A stretch of DNA of 64,000 nt from Yponomeuta sedellus (GCA_934045075.1 OW203729.1:11916611-11980610), one strand, 5' to 3'; shown: positions 20,096-31,754, numbered from the stretch's first letter. Numbers and translations: made by a program. Notes: generated by a model not told the origin, from the sequence alone.

Positions 20096-20574
20096 ACATG
20101 AAGCTGTTGATTTCCTGAATAAATCTATGATAAAAGAAAAGACCGTTGACTTAAATTACATTCTTAATCTTTGATTCAGCAGGATCTATTGAGCACACAA
20201 CCTCAAAAGATGGGTAGCGTCCATAGCAGTGGCGTAGCGTGGGTGTCTCTTGCCTGGGCGGGCGGAAGAAAAATTTGCCGCCCTCGTATTCGTCTACGCA
20301 AAATAGACATTATAGTTTGCTTAAGTCACAGCTGGATTTGTGTGCGGGTCTTAGATACGACATTTCAAATGCTCTACAAAATTCAACAAGATGACACACC
20401 CTATTCTTCACAGATACGTATCTGTCCACGATACAGTTCACTCTGCTTTTTAATTTCGTTGTGAGCTTACTAATTTTTTGTTTTACAGTACCTAATAAAG
20501 TAGTCATAGAGCTCCTTCATGTATTCTGGTATTTTCTAATTTAGCTCTTTAATTACGGTATGATGCTCCACTTT

Positions 20575-20645
20575 CTTTAAGGTGATTCGGGGTGCTAATT
20601 CCATTGGTGGCGCTAGTTAGCGCCCCGAAACGCCTTAACCTTGAA
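20575..20645. repeat. Small imperfect fold-back with CTCF-like core
   Basis: AAGGTGATTCGGGGTGCTA and, inverted, AAGGCGTTTCGGGGCGCTA differ at four positions. The loop holds GGTGGCGCTAG (20606-20616), close to the insect CTCF core. A repeat fragment starting CAGTGGCGTAGCGTGGGTG lies just upstream (20227-20300). Confidence 0.45.
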
Positions 20646-20689
20646 TTCTTAAAAAACAAAAAAAATACAAATGTATAGATAACTACCTG

Positions 20690-20875
20690 ACCCAGCGAAC
20701 TTCATACCGCCTAACAGTCGATTCTTTATTATTTTCATTTTTCCATCCGTAAGAACCATCCTCGTACTTCAAGGAATATTCTACTAAAACCCTAGCGAAA
20801 TCTGTTCAGCTGCTCTCGAGATTTGCGCTTACCAACACATTCAGCGATTCATTTTTATATTATGGATAGATAAAC
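20690..20875. repeat. Dispersed repeat
   Basis: CAGCGAACTTCATACCGCC ... GCGAAATCTGTTCAGC ... CTCGAGATTTGCGCTTACCA ... ATTTTTATATTATGGAT. I recognise this layout from memory as a common lepidopteran dispersed repeat; family not assigned. Confidence 0.45.
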
Positions 20876-21157
20876 GTACATGTAGGATTGGAACGAAAAA
20901 ATCGTAAAACATTTTAAAATAATTACTAAGTAATAAAGTATATCACTACTCGTTTTCGTTCAGATTTTTTTAACTTTAATAACTAAATTAAAGCTTACAA
21001 GAAAGAAGAGCGTAGATAGATAAGTTTCTTTGAATTGTCAAAGCATCACTCACAGATTTCCTTGAAGGGACTTTAGCCAGTAGGTACTGTAACCTAATTT
21101 GCAAGTGATATTATACACTTGTAAATTTATAACACAGCATTGAACCCTAACACTTTA

Positions 21158-21400
21158 TCCGAGCGCTGTCGCGCTTCGAAAGGCACGTTAAAGACGGAAA
21201 CACAATGATTACAACGTGACCCGACGCGACGTGTGTACCTACACCGTGCAGTCGTTGGTGCCGGCTGTCATGTAATGACAGTCGTCTGTCTTACCATCCT
21301 CCACCAACCCGGACTAGGCCCCCGTGGAGTATGGCTTAAACTTCCTGCGATGCAGGAAGAGACCCGTGCCCCAGCAGTGGGGACATACAAGGGTTGATAT
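21158..21400 (+). mobile_element. 5S-headed SINE, 5'-truncated and interrupted
   Basis: It keeps GAGCGCTGTCGCGCTTCG, GGCACGTTAA, GTCGTTGGTGCCGGCTGTCA, CCTCCACCAACCCGGAC and GATGCAGGAAGAGACCCGTG to ACAAGGGTTGATAT. The 5S-like head is lost, and about 50 nt of unrelated sequence (about 21197-21248) splits the body. Confidence 0.75.
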
Positions 21401-21453
21401 CAAATCTATAGAACCACATTATCTATTTATACAAACCCCTTTATGTGCAATAA

Positions 21454-21642
21454 ATTTAAAAATCTATTTAGAGGCTAAAAATTCCACCCATGCCGGGACT
21501 CGAACCTGCGACCTCTGGCTAACCGTGCCAGCGCTCTCCCGACTGAGCTAATGGGCGACTCACCGGCATCAGTGAAATTTCGAACCTCTACAGTAGGCTG
21601 TATTACGTAAATTGTCCTTAGCACGGGTTAGTGCATTAAAAA
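21454..21642 (-). mobile_element. tRNA-headed fold-back SINE, copy with right arm
   Basis: The tRNA-like core (CCATGCCGGGACTCGAACCT, minus-strand cloverleaf) lies between the inner arm AATCTATTTAGAGGCTAAAA and the outer arm GTCCTTAGCACGGGTTAGTG(CATTAAAAA). This shows the element's right end is the inverse of the left end seen in copy 1. Confidence 0.75.
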
Positions 21643-22261
21643 GAATATAATAAAGAATTTTTCAATTCAATTAAGTCTTATAGTATCAGTTTGTAATCGT
21701 AAATTTTTATTAAAATATCTTCTGGGCTGAACCGATCTTCTGGGCGTTGCTATTTGGTACGCTAAGTCGATACCTTTTGCGGCCACACTCGCACATCCAG
21801 TGTAATTCACCGTTCGCACGATTGTTGGGAAACAGAGCCTATTTCCGACGCCTACGCAGTGTGCCGGTTACCGTTGCGACGGCTATCTGATTGATGATAC
21901 CTGTCATTTGTGACGTGAGCTTCGTCTGAACAAATTATGAAATAGTTTACAATCAGCCTGATGGTGATACCTAGCTTCATACATTTGTTGGAAGAAACTA
22001 ATACTCAGCAGACACCAGTCCTACAGAATATTTATTGATTATGAAATAGGAATCCAGAAAGATCTTCATACATTTAGACGTAGAGTCAGCTACATATGGA
22101 CGTAGATTTCATCATTCATCAATGGAGTTGGAAATCTGTGATCTAACCTGATCTAACATTATAACAATATGAAATTTTACCTAATTTCTGTTGTTTAAGA
22201 ATTCGTAACAATCTCAGTTCAAAAACTAATCCAATTGGCTAAAATTGTGTTATATGTTTCA

Positions 22262-22308
22262 GGCATTGTACAATCTCCATTCATCAGGAATGGAGATTGT
22301 ACAATGCC
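22262..22308. repeat. Perfect hairpin, 21-bp stem, 5-nt loop
   Basis: GGCATTGTACAATCTCCATT(C) and its exact reverse complement flank ATCAG. Confidence 0.9.
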
Positions 22309-22539
22309 CAACCCATGCTGTCAAATTTCTTTCTCTTATTTTATATTTTCTCAGCGTCCCTCGTGTCAATATAACCTTCTTTAGGAGATGATTTTTACAT
22401 TAACACCAGTCCAGTCCAGTTCTCCAGTTAAAAGCACCCAATCCAGTTAAAAGCCTATGCCACAGTGCCATCTCAATTTCCTGAAATTTGATCCTGTTAA
22501 ACGTGTGTAGGTATCACCTATTTACTATTTGTTTAGTAA

Positions 22540-22670
22540 TCAGATCGGCGATAAAGTAGCGCTGGCCGTGTGTATCGGAGCGAAGCGCGGGCCGCGGCCG
22601 GTCGTCGACCGGGGCCCTTGACTCGCGCCGGTTCAGCGACACCGCCTGACACCGCAGCGAGCGATACGAT
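22540..22670. promoter_or_regulatory. GC-rich island
   Basis: Starts near CGATAAAGTAGCGCTGGCCG and contains GCGGGCCGCGGCCGGTCG. No coding signal is convincing on either strand. Confidence 0.2.
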
Positions 22671-22754
22671 ACCGCTTTTACACCGACTTGTAGAAGCTTC
22701 GATCTAAAGAGGCAGAACGTGAAGGTATCGGTTAGGTACACTCAATTTCATCAC

Positions 22755-22866
22755 CAATCAATCGTCCCTTATTCGTCTGCTGCTGGACATAGCCCAACCT
22801 ACCCCCAAGCTCGCGACTTCTTTCTGCCCTCGGCAATCCTCATCCAGCTGCTGTCAGCAATCAATC
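22755..22866 (-). mobile_element. LINE C-terminal/3' remnant
   Basis: The minus strand gives pieces such as SSWMRIAEGRKKSRAWG and GLCPAADE, the degraded end of a LINE ORF2 (compare 63324). The plus-strand text CTGCTGCTGGACATAGCCC is a frequent lepidopteran repeat. CAATCAATC occurs on both sides, a likely target duplication. Confidence 0.5.
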
Positions 22867-23289
22867 AATTTGATCATAACGTAACTTAGGCGAAAGAGCA
22901 TCTATTCGAATGAAATTTCAATATGACGCGTTGTCTTTCCGCTATTCACACTTTGTCAAAAACTGTGTATATCGGCTCCAACAAACAAAACAGAGGTGAA
23001 ACTTCTGGTTCTTTCAACGAATGTACCGCTCCACTCACGCCAATGCGGTCGACGGTTAAGCTACCGTACGTTATATTATCTATCGCTTGTTTTTGTCTCT
23101 AACAATGTACCTATGTGTTCATTTTAGAGAGGATTGCACTCGCAACAGGCTTGTTTGTGCGGAATAACTTCATAACTTGCCGTTGAACTGAAAACAAAGC
23201 GTAAGCATTGCGTTTGTGGGTTAATTATATATTTTTCCCAGAGCTTTGAAATACTGCATCAGAACCTAACAGCTATTTGGTTTATAAAT

Positions 23290-23370
23290 TACATTTAGAT
23301 CTAAGAAATCATGGTTGTATTCTTTTTTCTGGTTGTGCAATAAAGGGTTCTCTATCTATGTACATTATTA
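23290..23370 (+). mobile_element. LINE 3' end ('TCTGGTTGTGCAATAAAGGG')
   Basis: AAATCATGGTTGTATTCTTT, then TCTGGTTGTGCAATAAAGGG and TTCTCTATCTATG. The same end occurs at 29612 (minus) and 57190 (plus). It has its own AATAAA and a TCTA-type tail. Confidence 0.65.
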
Positions 23371-23394
23371 ATTTTCATTAGCTCACAAACCCTT

Positions 23395-23544
23395 TTTTTT
23401 TAAACCGTTTTAAGCTAAAAATTCCACCCATGCCGGGATTCGAACCCGCGACCTCTGGCTATCCGTGCCAAATCAATTTTTTGCCTCTAAATAGGTTTTT
23501 TTAAATGGTCCTTAGCACGGGTTAGTGCATTAAAAATAATATAA
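23395..23544 (-). mobile_element. tRNA-headed fold-back SINE with 12-bp TSD
   Basis: TCACAAACCCTT is repeated at 23383-23394 and 23545-23556. Inside, the tRNA-like half (CCATGCCGGGATTCGAACCC...) is joined at about 23470 to an inverted copy of the family's left arm (GCCTCTAAATAGG..., GTCCTTAGCACGGGTTAGTG). The long TSD shows insertion by target-primed reverse transcription. Confidence 0.8.
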
Positions 23545-24155
23545 TCACAAACCCTTGTTTAGTCCAAACCAAATTCGGTTTATTGAGAATCCAAATTCTC
23601 TGTTGTCGGTTGTGGTACCAATAAACAGCTGTAGATAGAAAATGAGGTAACTATTTGCATATTGAACATCAGTAATTTAAGGTACCTACTTAATTCAAGT
23701 AATATGTACTGATATTATAAAGACGATAGTTAATTATCCGATTTCAAAAATTCTTTGATCGGTAAGTATTTAGAATAAGCTCTTTCTCTTTCCTCCTCTC
23801 AATTCTTGCTTACAGTACAGAGGAGCATGCGAGGTTCGAACTACGTACAAGCACAGCACGTCAAGTTTAACACGGATATAACGGTCGACCTGCACGTGTA
23901 GTACAACGGCACGCGCCACGCGTTTCGTCTTGGAAACATGTCAGAATTTGACAAATGAAGTACGCGCGACGCGTCGTCGTCGTACCTACTAGCTTTGCTG
24001 GGAAGTCATGCATGACTTTTGACATTTAACGCGTAAGTAGCGTTGTAGTCCATATGCTGCTTTCGTCTTTACTGTGGGGCATTTCAACGGACACCTTCAT
24101 ATCATAGGTAGTAAAGTAGAGCAGAGTAGATCATGTTACTATAGTAACTATTTTA

Positions 24156-24156
<1 letters not shown>

Positions 24157-24186
<30 letters not shown>

Positions 24187-24366
24187 CATACATACATACA
24201 TACATACATACATACATACATACATACATACATACATACATACATACATACATACATACATACATACATACATACATACATACATACATACATACATACA
24301 TACATACATACATACATACATACATACATACATACATACATACATACATACATACATACATACATA
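24157..24366. repeat. (TACA)n / (TATG)n microsatellite, about 52 units
   Basis: An uninterrupted tetranucleotide tract of 210 nt. On its right it abuts a LINE 3' end (minus strand), so it is the LINE's tail expanded. The overlapping open frames (YVCM or IHTY repeats) are meaningless. Confidence 0.97.
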
Positions 24367-24570
24367 GAATATTCTTTATTGTACACAGAAATTACATTAA
24401 TAGAAATTATATAAAAATATAGTACAAATGGCGGCCTTATTACTAAAAACAATTTCTTCCAGGCAACCATACATAACCTCATGCCTGTATCCCAGAGGGG
24501 TAGGCAGAGACCAGGGACTGCCATTTGCCACGATCCTGAAAGATCACCTTTTCTTCATCAACGTTCATAA
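24367..24570 (-). mobile_element. LINE 3' UTR, 5'-truncated
   Basis: The minus strand reads GGCAGTCCCTGGTCTCTGCC, then AAGGCCGCCATTTGTACTAT and GTGTACAATAAAGAATATTC, followed by the (TATG)n tail. Same end module as 9540-9645. Confidence 0.7.
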
Positions 24571-24618
24571 GTCGTTGCATGCACGCACGCCGTTTCCGGG
24601 AAGAATTGTTTATTTATA

Positions 24619-24700
24619 CTCTTCGGAAAAGTAGTTTTGACGTGTCTAGTATGTTATTTATTCTCTTCGGAAAAGTAGTTTTGACGTGTCTAGTATGTTG
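24619..24700. repeat. Tandem duplication, 44-bp period, two copies
   Basis: CTCTTCGGAAAAGTAGTTTT(GACGTGTCTAGTATGTT) occurs at 24619 and 24663 with no difference over 38 nt, so it is recent. Confidence 0.9.
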
Positions 24701-24734
24701 TACGAATGATATCGGTGTCAATAACATACTCGTA

Positions 24735-24925
24735 ACATTTACAGGCACATACATAGCTTCTGGCTCCACACTAGGATACCTTGGGTCGTGGGAACCAGAA
24801 ACAACGACATTACAAACATGTAAACATCCAAGACCTGGGTTATTTTTTGTTCCTAGCCAGGATTCGAACCCGGGATCTCTTGCATGGTAGGCAGACGCGT
24901 TACCGCTACGCCACAGAGGTCGTCA
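24735..24925 (-). mobile_element. tRNA-headed SINE (group D)
   Basis: The minus-strand head CTCTGTGGCGTAGCGGTAAC ... CGGGTTCGAATCCTGG is a good tRNA-like 5' region with A and B boxes. The body ends with GACCCAAGGTATCCTAGTGT, whose TATCCTAGT motif is shared with the SINE at 41765. Confidence 0.7.
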
Positions 24926-25400
24926 AAATAATATACATGGTGTATCTTGACGTTAACGGTTTGCAATGTTATGTGACGGTAGAGTTTTATTTTGCTAATA
25001 TTTAAAAGTAGTAAGGTAATGGTATAGCTTAGTACCTAAATGTTCAGAGTGCATCACAGGACCTGTAGAACAAAACTCATTCAGATGAATAGCATTAACC
25101 CACTTACTCGTACGTGAAACTCATGATGTAAATAGTAAATGCCCCTTTGTATATACGAGTATTAGGTAGCCATCTAATTATAATTCAATAATAATTTTCA
25201 TATTATCACATTAGATATTTCCTGGTTTGCTTCACTTTATTCAGTTAACCTAAATCTATCGAATAGAACCTCTAGGTGATTTTAATGATATACAAAATAT
25301 TATTAGCTTACCTACGTAATAGTTTTAGAGACTCTACTGCTATTGCTATTTAAAAAAAGAAAATGTGTTAACAGAAATAACAATAATGAATTTGTGTTAC
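24926..25400. other. AT-rich, nothing recognised
   Basis: No ORF, repeat or structure that I can support. Confidence 0.4.
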
Positions 25401-25434
25401 TAACCATGCGAACCTTCTTTTACTTCCTGTGCCT

Positions 25435-25704
25435 CTCCACTAATGGCATATTTTATGTTTATTGCCAAGAGAAACAGATCTTTAAAGCTGGCTACATCCG
25501 TCCCTTCCCTAATGTTTCTGAGCCACGACTTCTGTCTTCTTCCAACACTCCAATACCTATGGAGTCGCAAGAGATGACATAAATAACAAGTTTTCCTTTT
25601 TTTATAGATAACAATAATCCTCGGACCGGATTGGCGCGTTTTAGGACTTCCAAATTCGTGACTCTATGGACCCAGCTTATTCTCAAAATCCTTCCCAGCA
25701 CCAC
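25435..25704 (-). pseudogene. LINE reverse transcriptase C-terminal fragment
   Basis: Minus-strand ILRISWVHRVTNLEVLKR matches the 'ILKISWVDRVTN-EVLRR' region following the RT thumb. A one-base frame change then gives GRRQKSWLRNIREGTDVASF and LAINIKYAISGEA, the expected next block. Truncated at both ends. Confidence 0.8.
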
Positions 25705-25799
25705 ATCTCAAACCCCTCCATGCGAATTAGTAACATGAGAATCTTTAGGTAATAAAACAAAAACTTATCAATAACAACAAATTGTATATACGCCAGCTA

Positions 25800-25940
25800 G
25801 GGGAGCACAGCGCCGCGATAAAAGTTTTATCCCATTATCACCATTATCGGCTAGCGCCACCTTGCTTCATTTCACCGCGTAAAGCGAGATGCTGCTACTC
25901 GATAGTGGTATAAAACTTTTATCTTGCTATTGTGCTCCCC
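25800..25940. mobile_element. MITE, 141 bp, TA target, with CTCF-like core
   Basis: Ends GGGGAGCACA...GATAAAAGTTTTAT match their inverse with a few differences over about 43 bp; TA lies at 25798-25799 and 25941-25942. The centre carries AGCGCCACCT (25853-25862), the reverse of AGGTGGCGCT. Confidence 0.75.
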
Positions 25941-28330
25941 TAGCAGGAGAAGATTACAATACTTGAAATGAGTATAATATTCTTCCTCCTTTCTCAATTT
26001 TTTTTAAAGTTTGTTTGAAAACGAACAAGTTCAACCGTTTTCATAAGATAAAAGTGCAAGTTTTTCAAAACACCAAATGAGAATGCATTTTTCTCTTTCA
26101 CAGAAACTATTCCTGTTGGTTACTTAGAGTAAAAAGTACTTTATACTCTAAGATTGGTTATTTTAATTTTGCGGATGCATACAACAACTATCGTATCCGC
26201 AGTGTGCGGCGGAGTGCGGAGGGACGCAAGGAGGGCGTGCGCAAGCGCAGCGGAGCAGTGAAAGTGGGTTGAATGCGGCGCCATTACTTTCAGTTTCTCT
26301 CTCGGCGCATGGGCCGCGATCCGATCGTCACAACTCACAATAAACCACGCTTCCCGTCGATTTCTCGCCACTAAGTTTCACCTTACCATCGAATTTATAA
26401 AATCCATTTCTTAAAGTAACCCTAATAACCTATAGTAATTATCACTACCTGGGTGGATATTGACGATTCTAAAATTAGATGATTATTAATATGAATTTAG
26501 GAGGTACCTGAAATGGTCTAGATTCAACTTTAATGTTGAAAATTTTAGAACAACAGCGAATTATGTTGCACACCGAACAAGTGCACACATCGGTGACGTG
26601 TTACGTAATCTTTGTTTCTGTTAATGAGTCTATTAAACATTAGATTATGATATGCATTTTTACCCGATAGCCATTGTTTTGTAAACAAAACTCCTCGGGC
26701 GCGCGTGGTGCGTGACGCCAGGCCCGGCCTAGAAAGTGACGACTTTCGACAAAAGTACGCCAGCTCCGCGGGCACCAACACTAATGATTTCGGTGCTGCC
26801 GAGGCTAAATCCGGTTCACATCATTTCCCTGAGCTCAATAAAGTGCTCTCGCGAATAAGGATAGACGACTAGGCTAATTATTATAATAATAATGACATAT
26901 TGACAGTAATCTCTCTTTGGTTTATGGAAGTTATAATCTTAGCATAGCACTATCTTCAAGTTTACTTGGGCCGTGGTATTGTTCAGCGTAGTATTCAAGA
27001 AAAATTTAAGATTTTCATCACCACTAAAGACCTGTTTTGAATACTTGTAACGCGTTATTAAATCATTACTTAGATCTAAACCCACAGTTGTAAAGATTCC
27101 TGCTACTGTAGCAAATTAGATAATTTTGTATTTATACATACACAGTTTACTATTGACTATCTCCTGAAAATTTCCATATAGAAATCTAAATAAAATACAT
27201 AATAACAACCAAAATACGATAAAAATTACTTTTCCTCAATGCAATGTATACTACGGCTATCATTAACAGCGCAGGAAATCGCCGACCTCTATTCTGCTGA
27301 CAATTTCATTTTATCCTAAAGAAATTAAACGAAAATGAAAGTGACCCACTTTCGCCCTTCCACAGCGCTTTCACGTGCGCTTTTTCCATCCAATCTATTA
27401 GTTACAGTGTAGTAAGGCTCGCTTACCGAGCACTTTAATACCGACTTACGCTTACCGCCTGCCTAGCGTAAAGTGGACTTTACGCCTAGATAATAAGAGC
27501 TAACACATATTTTAACAACTGTAAAATGCTAAGTGGCGTCTGTAGAAAGCACTCGCCTCTGGACCGAGCTTGAAGGTGATGAGAAGCGACTGCTAGAAAG
27601 TTGAACGTTTGATTCCCAAATGGCAACATGACTGATGACTTTAAGGTATGTATTGACAACTACCGAAATGAAAGGGTTTAATGATTTGACAATAACGAAG
27701 GCAGCCCGAAAACTAAAACAAAAGGACTATGCATTTCTAACTATTACTAATGGATTACGAACAAAGTGTTGTAAATAGGTAGTGCTCGTACCTACATACT
27801 TGGTAGATACTTTTCCGAGCTTTAGATGTTAGATTGATGGATAGTTACGAAGACCTTTCTAACTCTTGCTAGTGAAATAGTGAACGCTGTCGCTGGTTAT
27901 GAATGCAGAGAACAAAGAGTGAAAGATGTTAGGCACTTTCCTTGTGGCATTATTATTGTGAAAGTTGCGTTGTACTTTTAACGTTTCGTACAATTTGGCG
28001 CTTTTCAATGCGATACGTTGATGATTTATAGATTTTTTTACCAATTGAGGGATGATTCTACTCATAGTAACTGCAGGGCAACTTTTGTTCGCAAAAAGGG
28101 CTCCGCAATTTTTTTATAAAAAAAACCTGATGTAAAAACACGATTCTTTTCAAAGACTCCCCAAATGCAGTTTAAATAGTTTGAAGTGAGGTAAAGTAAT
28201 AGTTAGATTATTTAAGATTGAGTAATCTGTGGCAAACACAAACTAATTTGAGGTGAGTGTCTAGAAATCTCGTTAAACCAAAAGTGGTAAAAAAGCACAT
28301 TGCAATTTTGCCTCAAAAGCTGTAGGATGT
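25941..28330. other. Intergenic with GC-rich patches
   Basis: GC-rich at about 26195-26345 and 26690-26790 (CGGGCGCGCGTGGTGCGTGA). A decayed tRNA-like sequence may sit at 27535-27620. An imperfect hairpin CTTAGAGTAAA...TTTATACTCTAAG lies at 26124-26152. No gene supported. Confidence 0.35.
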
Positions 28331-28337
28331 AAATAGA

Positions 28338-28480
28338 ACCCGGCCGAGTGCGTGTTGGGCCACGCGCAGAGTTCCGAGCAACTTTCAAGGGAATTCTTAC
28401 AAAGGTTTCCTTTTTTGCAAGTTGGTCGCTTATTACTCGTTAACTTGTGAAACGTACTGGGCTGTGATTATTCCTTTAAA
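28338..28480. repeat. Dispersed repeat ('CCGGCCGAGTGCG' type)
   Basis: CCCGGCCGAGTGCGTGTTGG followed by CACGCGCAGAGTTCCG is a degraded copy of a module ('GAGTGCG...GGGTTCCGTA') I recall as abundant in Lepidoptera. A second trace is at 45345-45370 (GCGCACTGAGGGTTCCGTAG). Confidence 0.5.
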
Positions 28481-29118
28481 TATTCCTTTTATGTTCATTG
28501 TATATATGTTACTACCCTGAATTTATTTGTTTCTACAGTCCACCAAATAGCCGGGAGAGGAACTACGCGCCTTATTTTGCAAACGGTTCTTAATAAATCG
28601 AAAAATAGTTTTCTACACTCACTATATGTTTAAAAGACCAATCCAACGACATCCCACATTAGTGTAGGCGAGAAAGAAAATTGCAATTACAAATCTGAGC
28701 TACTTCGAGATTTAAATGTTCAATTAACACTAATAATAAGTATATGTTTATTTCAGACCAGTGATCCACAGTAAAGCTATTAGTGTAAACTTAACCTATG
28801 TTAGTAAAATAATATAAAATAATTGAGACTTAAAATTCTAATAGGTGTGAGACATAAGATAAGATAAAGATAACGTGCATTTGTATCCAATGTCTCAAGT
28901 TAGGATATGTTAAAACGACACCAATTTTTTTGTTTGACGGCATAATCCGTGCGCTGATATGAACTTATCCAAAGAGTTCATGAACTTATCGGCTATTTAT
29001 ACGCGACTTTAGGGTATATTCGAACTAAAGTGGAGATTTTACTTTATTATTTCGTTACGACCTGTATTAAGACCGCCATAGTCAAAATGAGGGTTTTAGC
29101 GGCATCGTTATCCACCCT

Positions 29119-29307
29119 TTGTTGTCCCCACTGCTGGGGCAAGACTCTCTTCCTGCATCGCAGAAAGGTGAGGCCATACTCCACCATGGGGGCCAACCCC
29201 GGGTTGGTGGAGGCTTATAAGATAGTGCCCGGCCTTACTGTCAGAAGTTATTAAGCCACCCATAATGCCATTGCTTGACGACTGCCATTACATGATTACG
29301 GGCACCA
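29119..29307 (-). mobile_element. 5S-headed SINE, 3' two-thirds only
   Basis: GTCCCCACTGCTGGGGCAAG, TCTTCCTGCATCGCAG, GGCCAACCCCGGGTTGGTGG and GACGACTGCCATTACATGAT match the family body on the minus strand. The 5S-like head is missing. Confidence 0.75.
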
Positions 29308-29564
29308 TTATTTTTAAATAAGACCGACGTCCTTAGGTCTTTAATTTTCTTAAGCATTATACTCTTATTGTAGGGCACGGCGTTCTCTCAAAAAGAGAAT
29401 TACTGTTCACGCTTGCTCACCGCGGTTTGGCAATTGAATTCGCAAGCGATGAGGTGTATATATTATTGGAAGCACTCAGATTTCCTCAAAATGTTTCCCT
29501 TCACAGTTAGTAAGTTTAATAGGACCTGTAATTACACGTCAAAATATAGAAAAGCCGATCAAGG

Positions 29565-29602
29565 GCGAATTGGATTAGCGCACCGACGCTAATCCAATTC
29601 GC
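29565..29602. repeat. Hairpin, 16-bp perfect stem (19 with one mismatch), 6-nt loop
   Basis: GCGAATTGGATTAGCG and its exact inverse flank CACCGA. Confidence 0.88.
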
Positions 29603-29607
29603 TCTAT

Positions 29608-29685
29608 ATAATAGATAGATAGAGAACATTTTATTGCACAACCAGAGAAAAGAATACAACTATGATTTCTTAAGTGATCTCTTCC
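29608..29685 (-). mobile_element. LINE 3' end, minus strand
   Basis: The minus strand reads GAAATCATAGTTGTATTCTT, TCTGGTTGTGCAATAAAATG, TTCTCTATCTATCTATTATA. Same module as 23290 and 57190. Confidence 0.65.
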
Positions 29686-29810
29686 AGACAACCTTTTCTT
29701 AACAAAAATCTGTTTTTTTTTCATTCAGTGCTGGACCTATAGCGGAAGTTCGACTTACACTTGGTCGATTTTTTTTGTTATACTGTTAAAACCACAAATC
29801 TAGACAATTG

Positions 29811-30104
29811 TGTAACGGTACAAATCCCTTTACACCATTTTCGATATTTCATTTCTGTCTTATCATTTGCAACTCAAAATTTAAAATTACGTCACCGATT
29901 CTAGATTTCTTTTGGATTTTTACGTGATTTTCACTGGCTACTTCACTTTTTGATGAAACACTTTTGACAACTTTTATCTATTCACAAATTATCGATTGTT
30001 CTGTTTTTCATCGAAGTTTCGTCATACACAAGTATAAAATAAACACAGTGTTTTTGAAGTCGTATACATTTTATTATTATTAATTATATATAAAGAACTT
30101 TCCA
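29811..30104 (+). mobile_element. Divergent solo LTR of the Lys-primed family
   Basis: It begins TGTAACGGTACAAATCCCTT(TACACC) and ends GAAGTCGTATACATTTTATT...AAAGAACTTTCCA, parallel to TGTAATGGTGCAAACCTCTT and GAAGTCGTTCCAGAGTTTAT...AACGTTCCA of the LTR at 45622. No primer-binding site follows, so it is a solo LTR. It is much more divergent than the copy at 37472. Confidence 0.65.
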
Positions 30105-31690
30105 CTTGTATTGCCATTTTAGGATAGTATATAGATATTAACCTTATTTTAAAACATATAATAAATTATATTTGCTTGGTTAGGTAGGTACCCGTTATGG
30201 TTCATGCGCGAGATACATCTTTTAAAAACTAAGACAGAAGTACGGACAGACCTTCACTACACAGATAAGAGCTGTATAGGCGTATGGCATTCTTTACCAC
30301 AATCCCTCAAAGCGGAGTGCAATCCCTCGAAGACGTTCCATAGATTTTAGACAGTTTATCGCCCTTTCCTTTTCTTTACGGAGACGATTTAACCTACTTA
30401 ATAAACGAATATATAAAGGAATCGTGTGTTTATAAATAAGACCGTTAGTATTTATGATCTTGTTGACGCCCTTTGGGTACCGAACCTTAAAAAGAGGCTG
30501 TAGTCTTTCAAACCTCGTAGGTTCCGGCTATTTCGATTTTCACGCAGAGATTATTCTGGGAAAGCCATGGAACTTCCTCCTGTTGAGACAACGTATTCTC
30601 CCAAATGCGGTGCGTCAGTGCACGCTTGTGTTGTGTAAACTTGTGTGTATTATTGGTGTGGCTAGCTAGAGAGATAGACGGCGGGTCAGTGACCGGCGTG
30701 CGGCCGTTCGCCCCGCTCACTGACGTAACGATGCGAATTCCGACCCGCGCCCCGCGCGCGGTCTTCAAGCCCGCCGACCCAATTCCTTTGAAGGCACATC
30801 GTTTGCGTATCGCTAATTATGATGAACGATGCACCACGCTGTGCCAAATGCGTTCGATGTGTCTTAATTGGTCTATTTCGATATGTCAGCCGTGCATCGA
30901 CTGGGTTCGCTAAATGCTCACTTATTAGTTTACTGCGATAACTGTCGTGGGATTTATCACTCAATGGAAAAATCTCGATCTTAGTTGTTCCTGTTTTGGG
31001 TCAAGCAGGTCGTATTCGCATTGACATTCGGACGCCACACCTGAGTAAGTAGGAAAATATTTGTAGGATACTTCAAGTTTTTGACAAATTTGACCGATAC
31101 CAAGTCTCAACTTCCAGTTACGGAGTCGTTCAGTCTCACTTCAGGTAAGATGTGATAATGGAGGGTTTCCTCAAAAATGCGTCCTGAAACACCCCAATTA
31201 GAAACACAAATTCTAATATAATAACGGCTTGATTACAGAAAAAAAAATTATATACTCTCCGTTTTATAGGGCTATATTATTTAAAATATCTGGGTCTATG
31301 GGTGACAATGTCGCAGCCTCCGTTAAGTCATTGTCCTACATAGAAGAACTATCAATTCTATACAAAACAGAAAAGTGACCAATAAATTTTATTAATAACT
31401 TTTTGCAGAAAATTTTACAATTGAATTTTCAAACGTCGTAGAACAAAAGTTTTATTTAACTGAATTGCATTTTTGAAATAACCCTGTATAATTCCACAGC
31501 AATTATTTTTAGTGAATAACAACGAGAAAGCGGTTGATTTCCGAGTTTTTATATCATATATTTTTTATGTAGCCTCTATACCTACTATACGACCCACTGC
31601 ACGGGTCTCTCTCAGTTCTATGTGGCTCTATACGTTTATATTTCCATACCATAAGCAGCCTGTCCATGGCAAAATAAATCTACCTATCAG
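30105..31690. other. Intergenic with one GC-rich island
   Basis: The island is at about 30660-30790 (GACGGCGGGTCAGTGACCGG to CGGTCTTCAAGCCCGCCGAC), followed by homeobox-like TAATTATGATG and TTAATTGG at 30813-30875. The open frames across it look like GC-rich chance frames. Confidence 0.3.
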
Positions 31691-31692
31691 TA

Positions 31693-31754
31693 AGAATTTG
31701 ATAACTAATGTTTTAGAATTAATTTATATTCGGAAACATTAGTTATCAAATTCT
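31693..31754. repeat. Perfect 21-bp hairpin, 20-nt loop
   Basis: AGAATTTGATAACTAATGTT(T) and its exact inverse lie 20 nt apart. The arm length is that of a small RNA duplex, but the stem is perfect and short for an animal pre-miRNA. Confidence 0.85.

Noticed and set aside
24074..24524. Open frames of YVCM or IHTY repeats on both strands
   Set aside because: They are translations of the tetranucleotide microsatellite.
30605..30964. Overlapping 92-102-codon frames on both strands
   Set aside because: They arise from a GC-rich, stop-poor island; both strands being open argues against coding.
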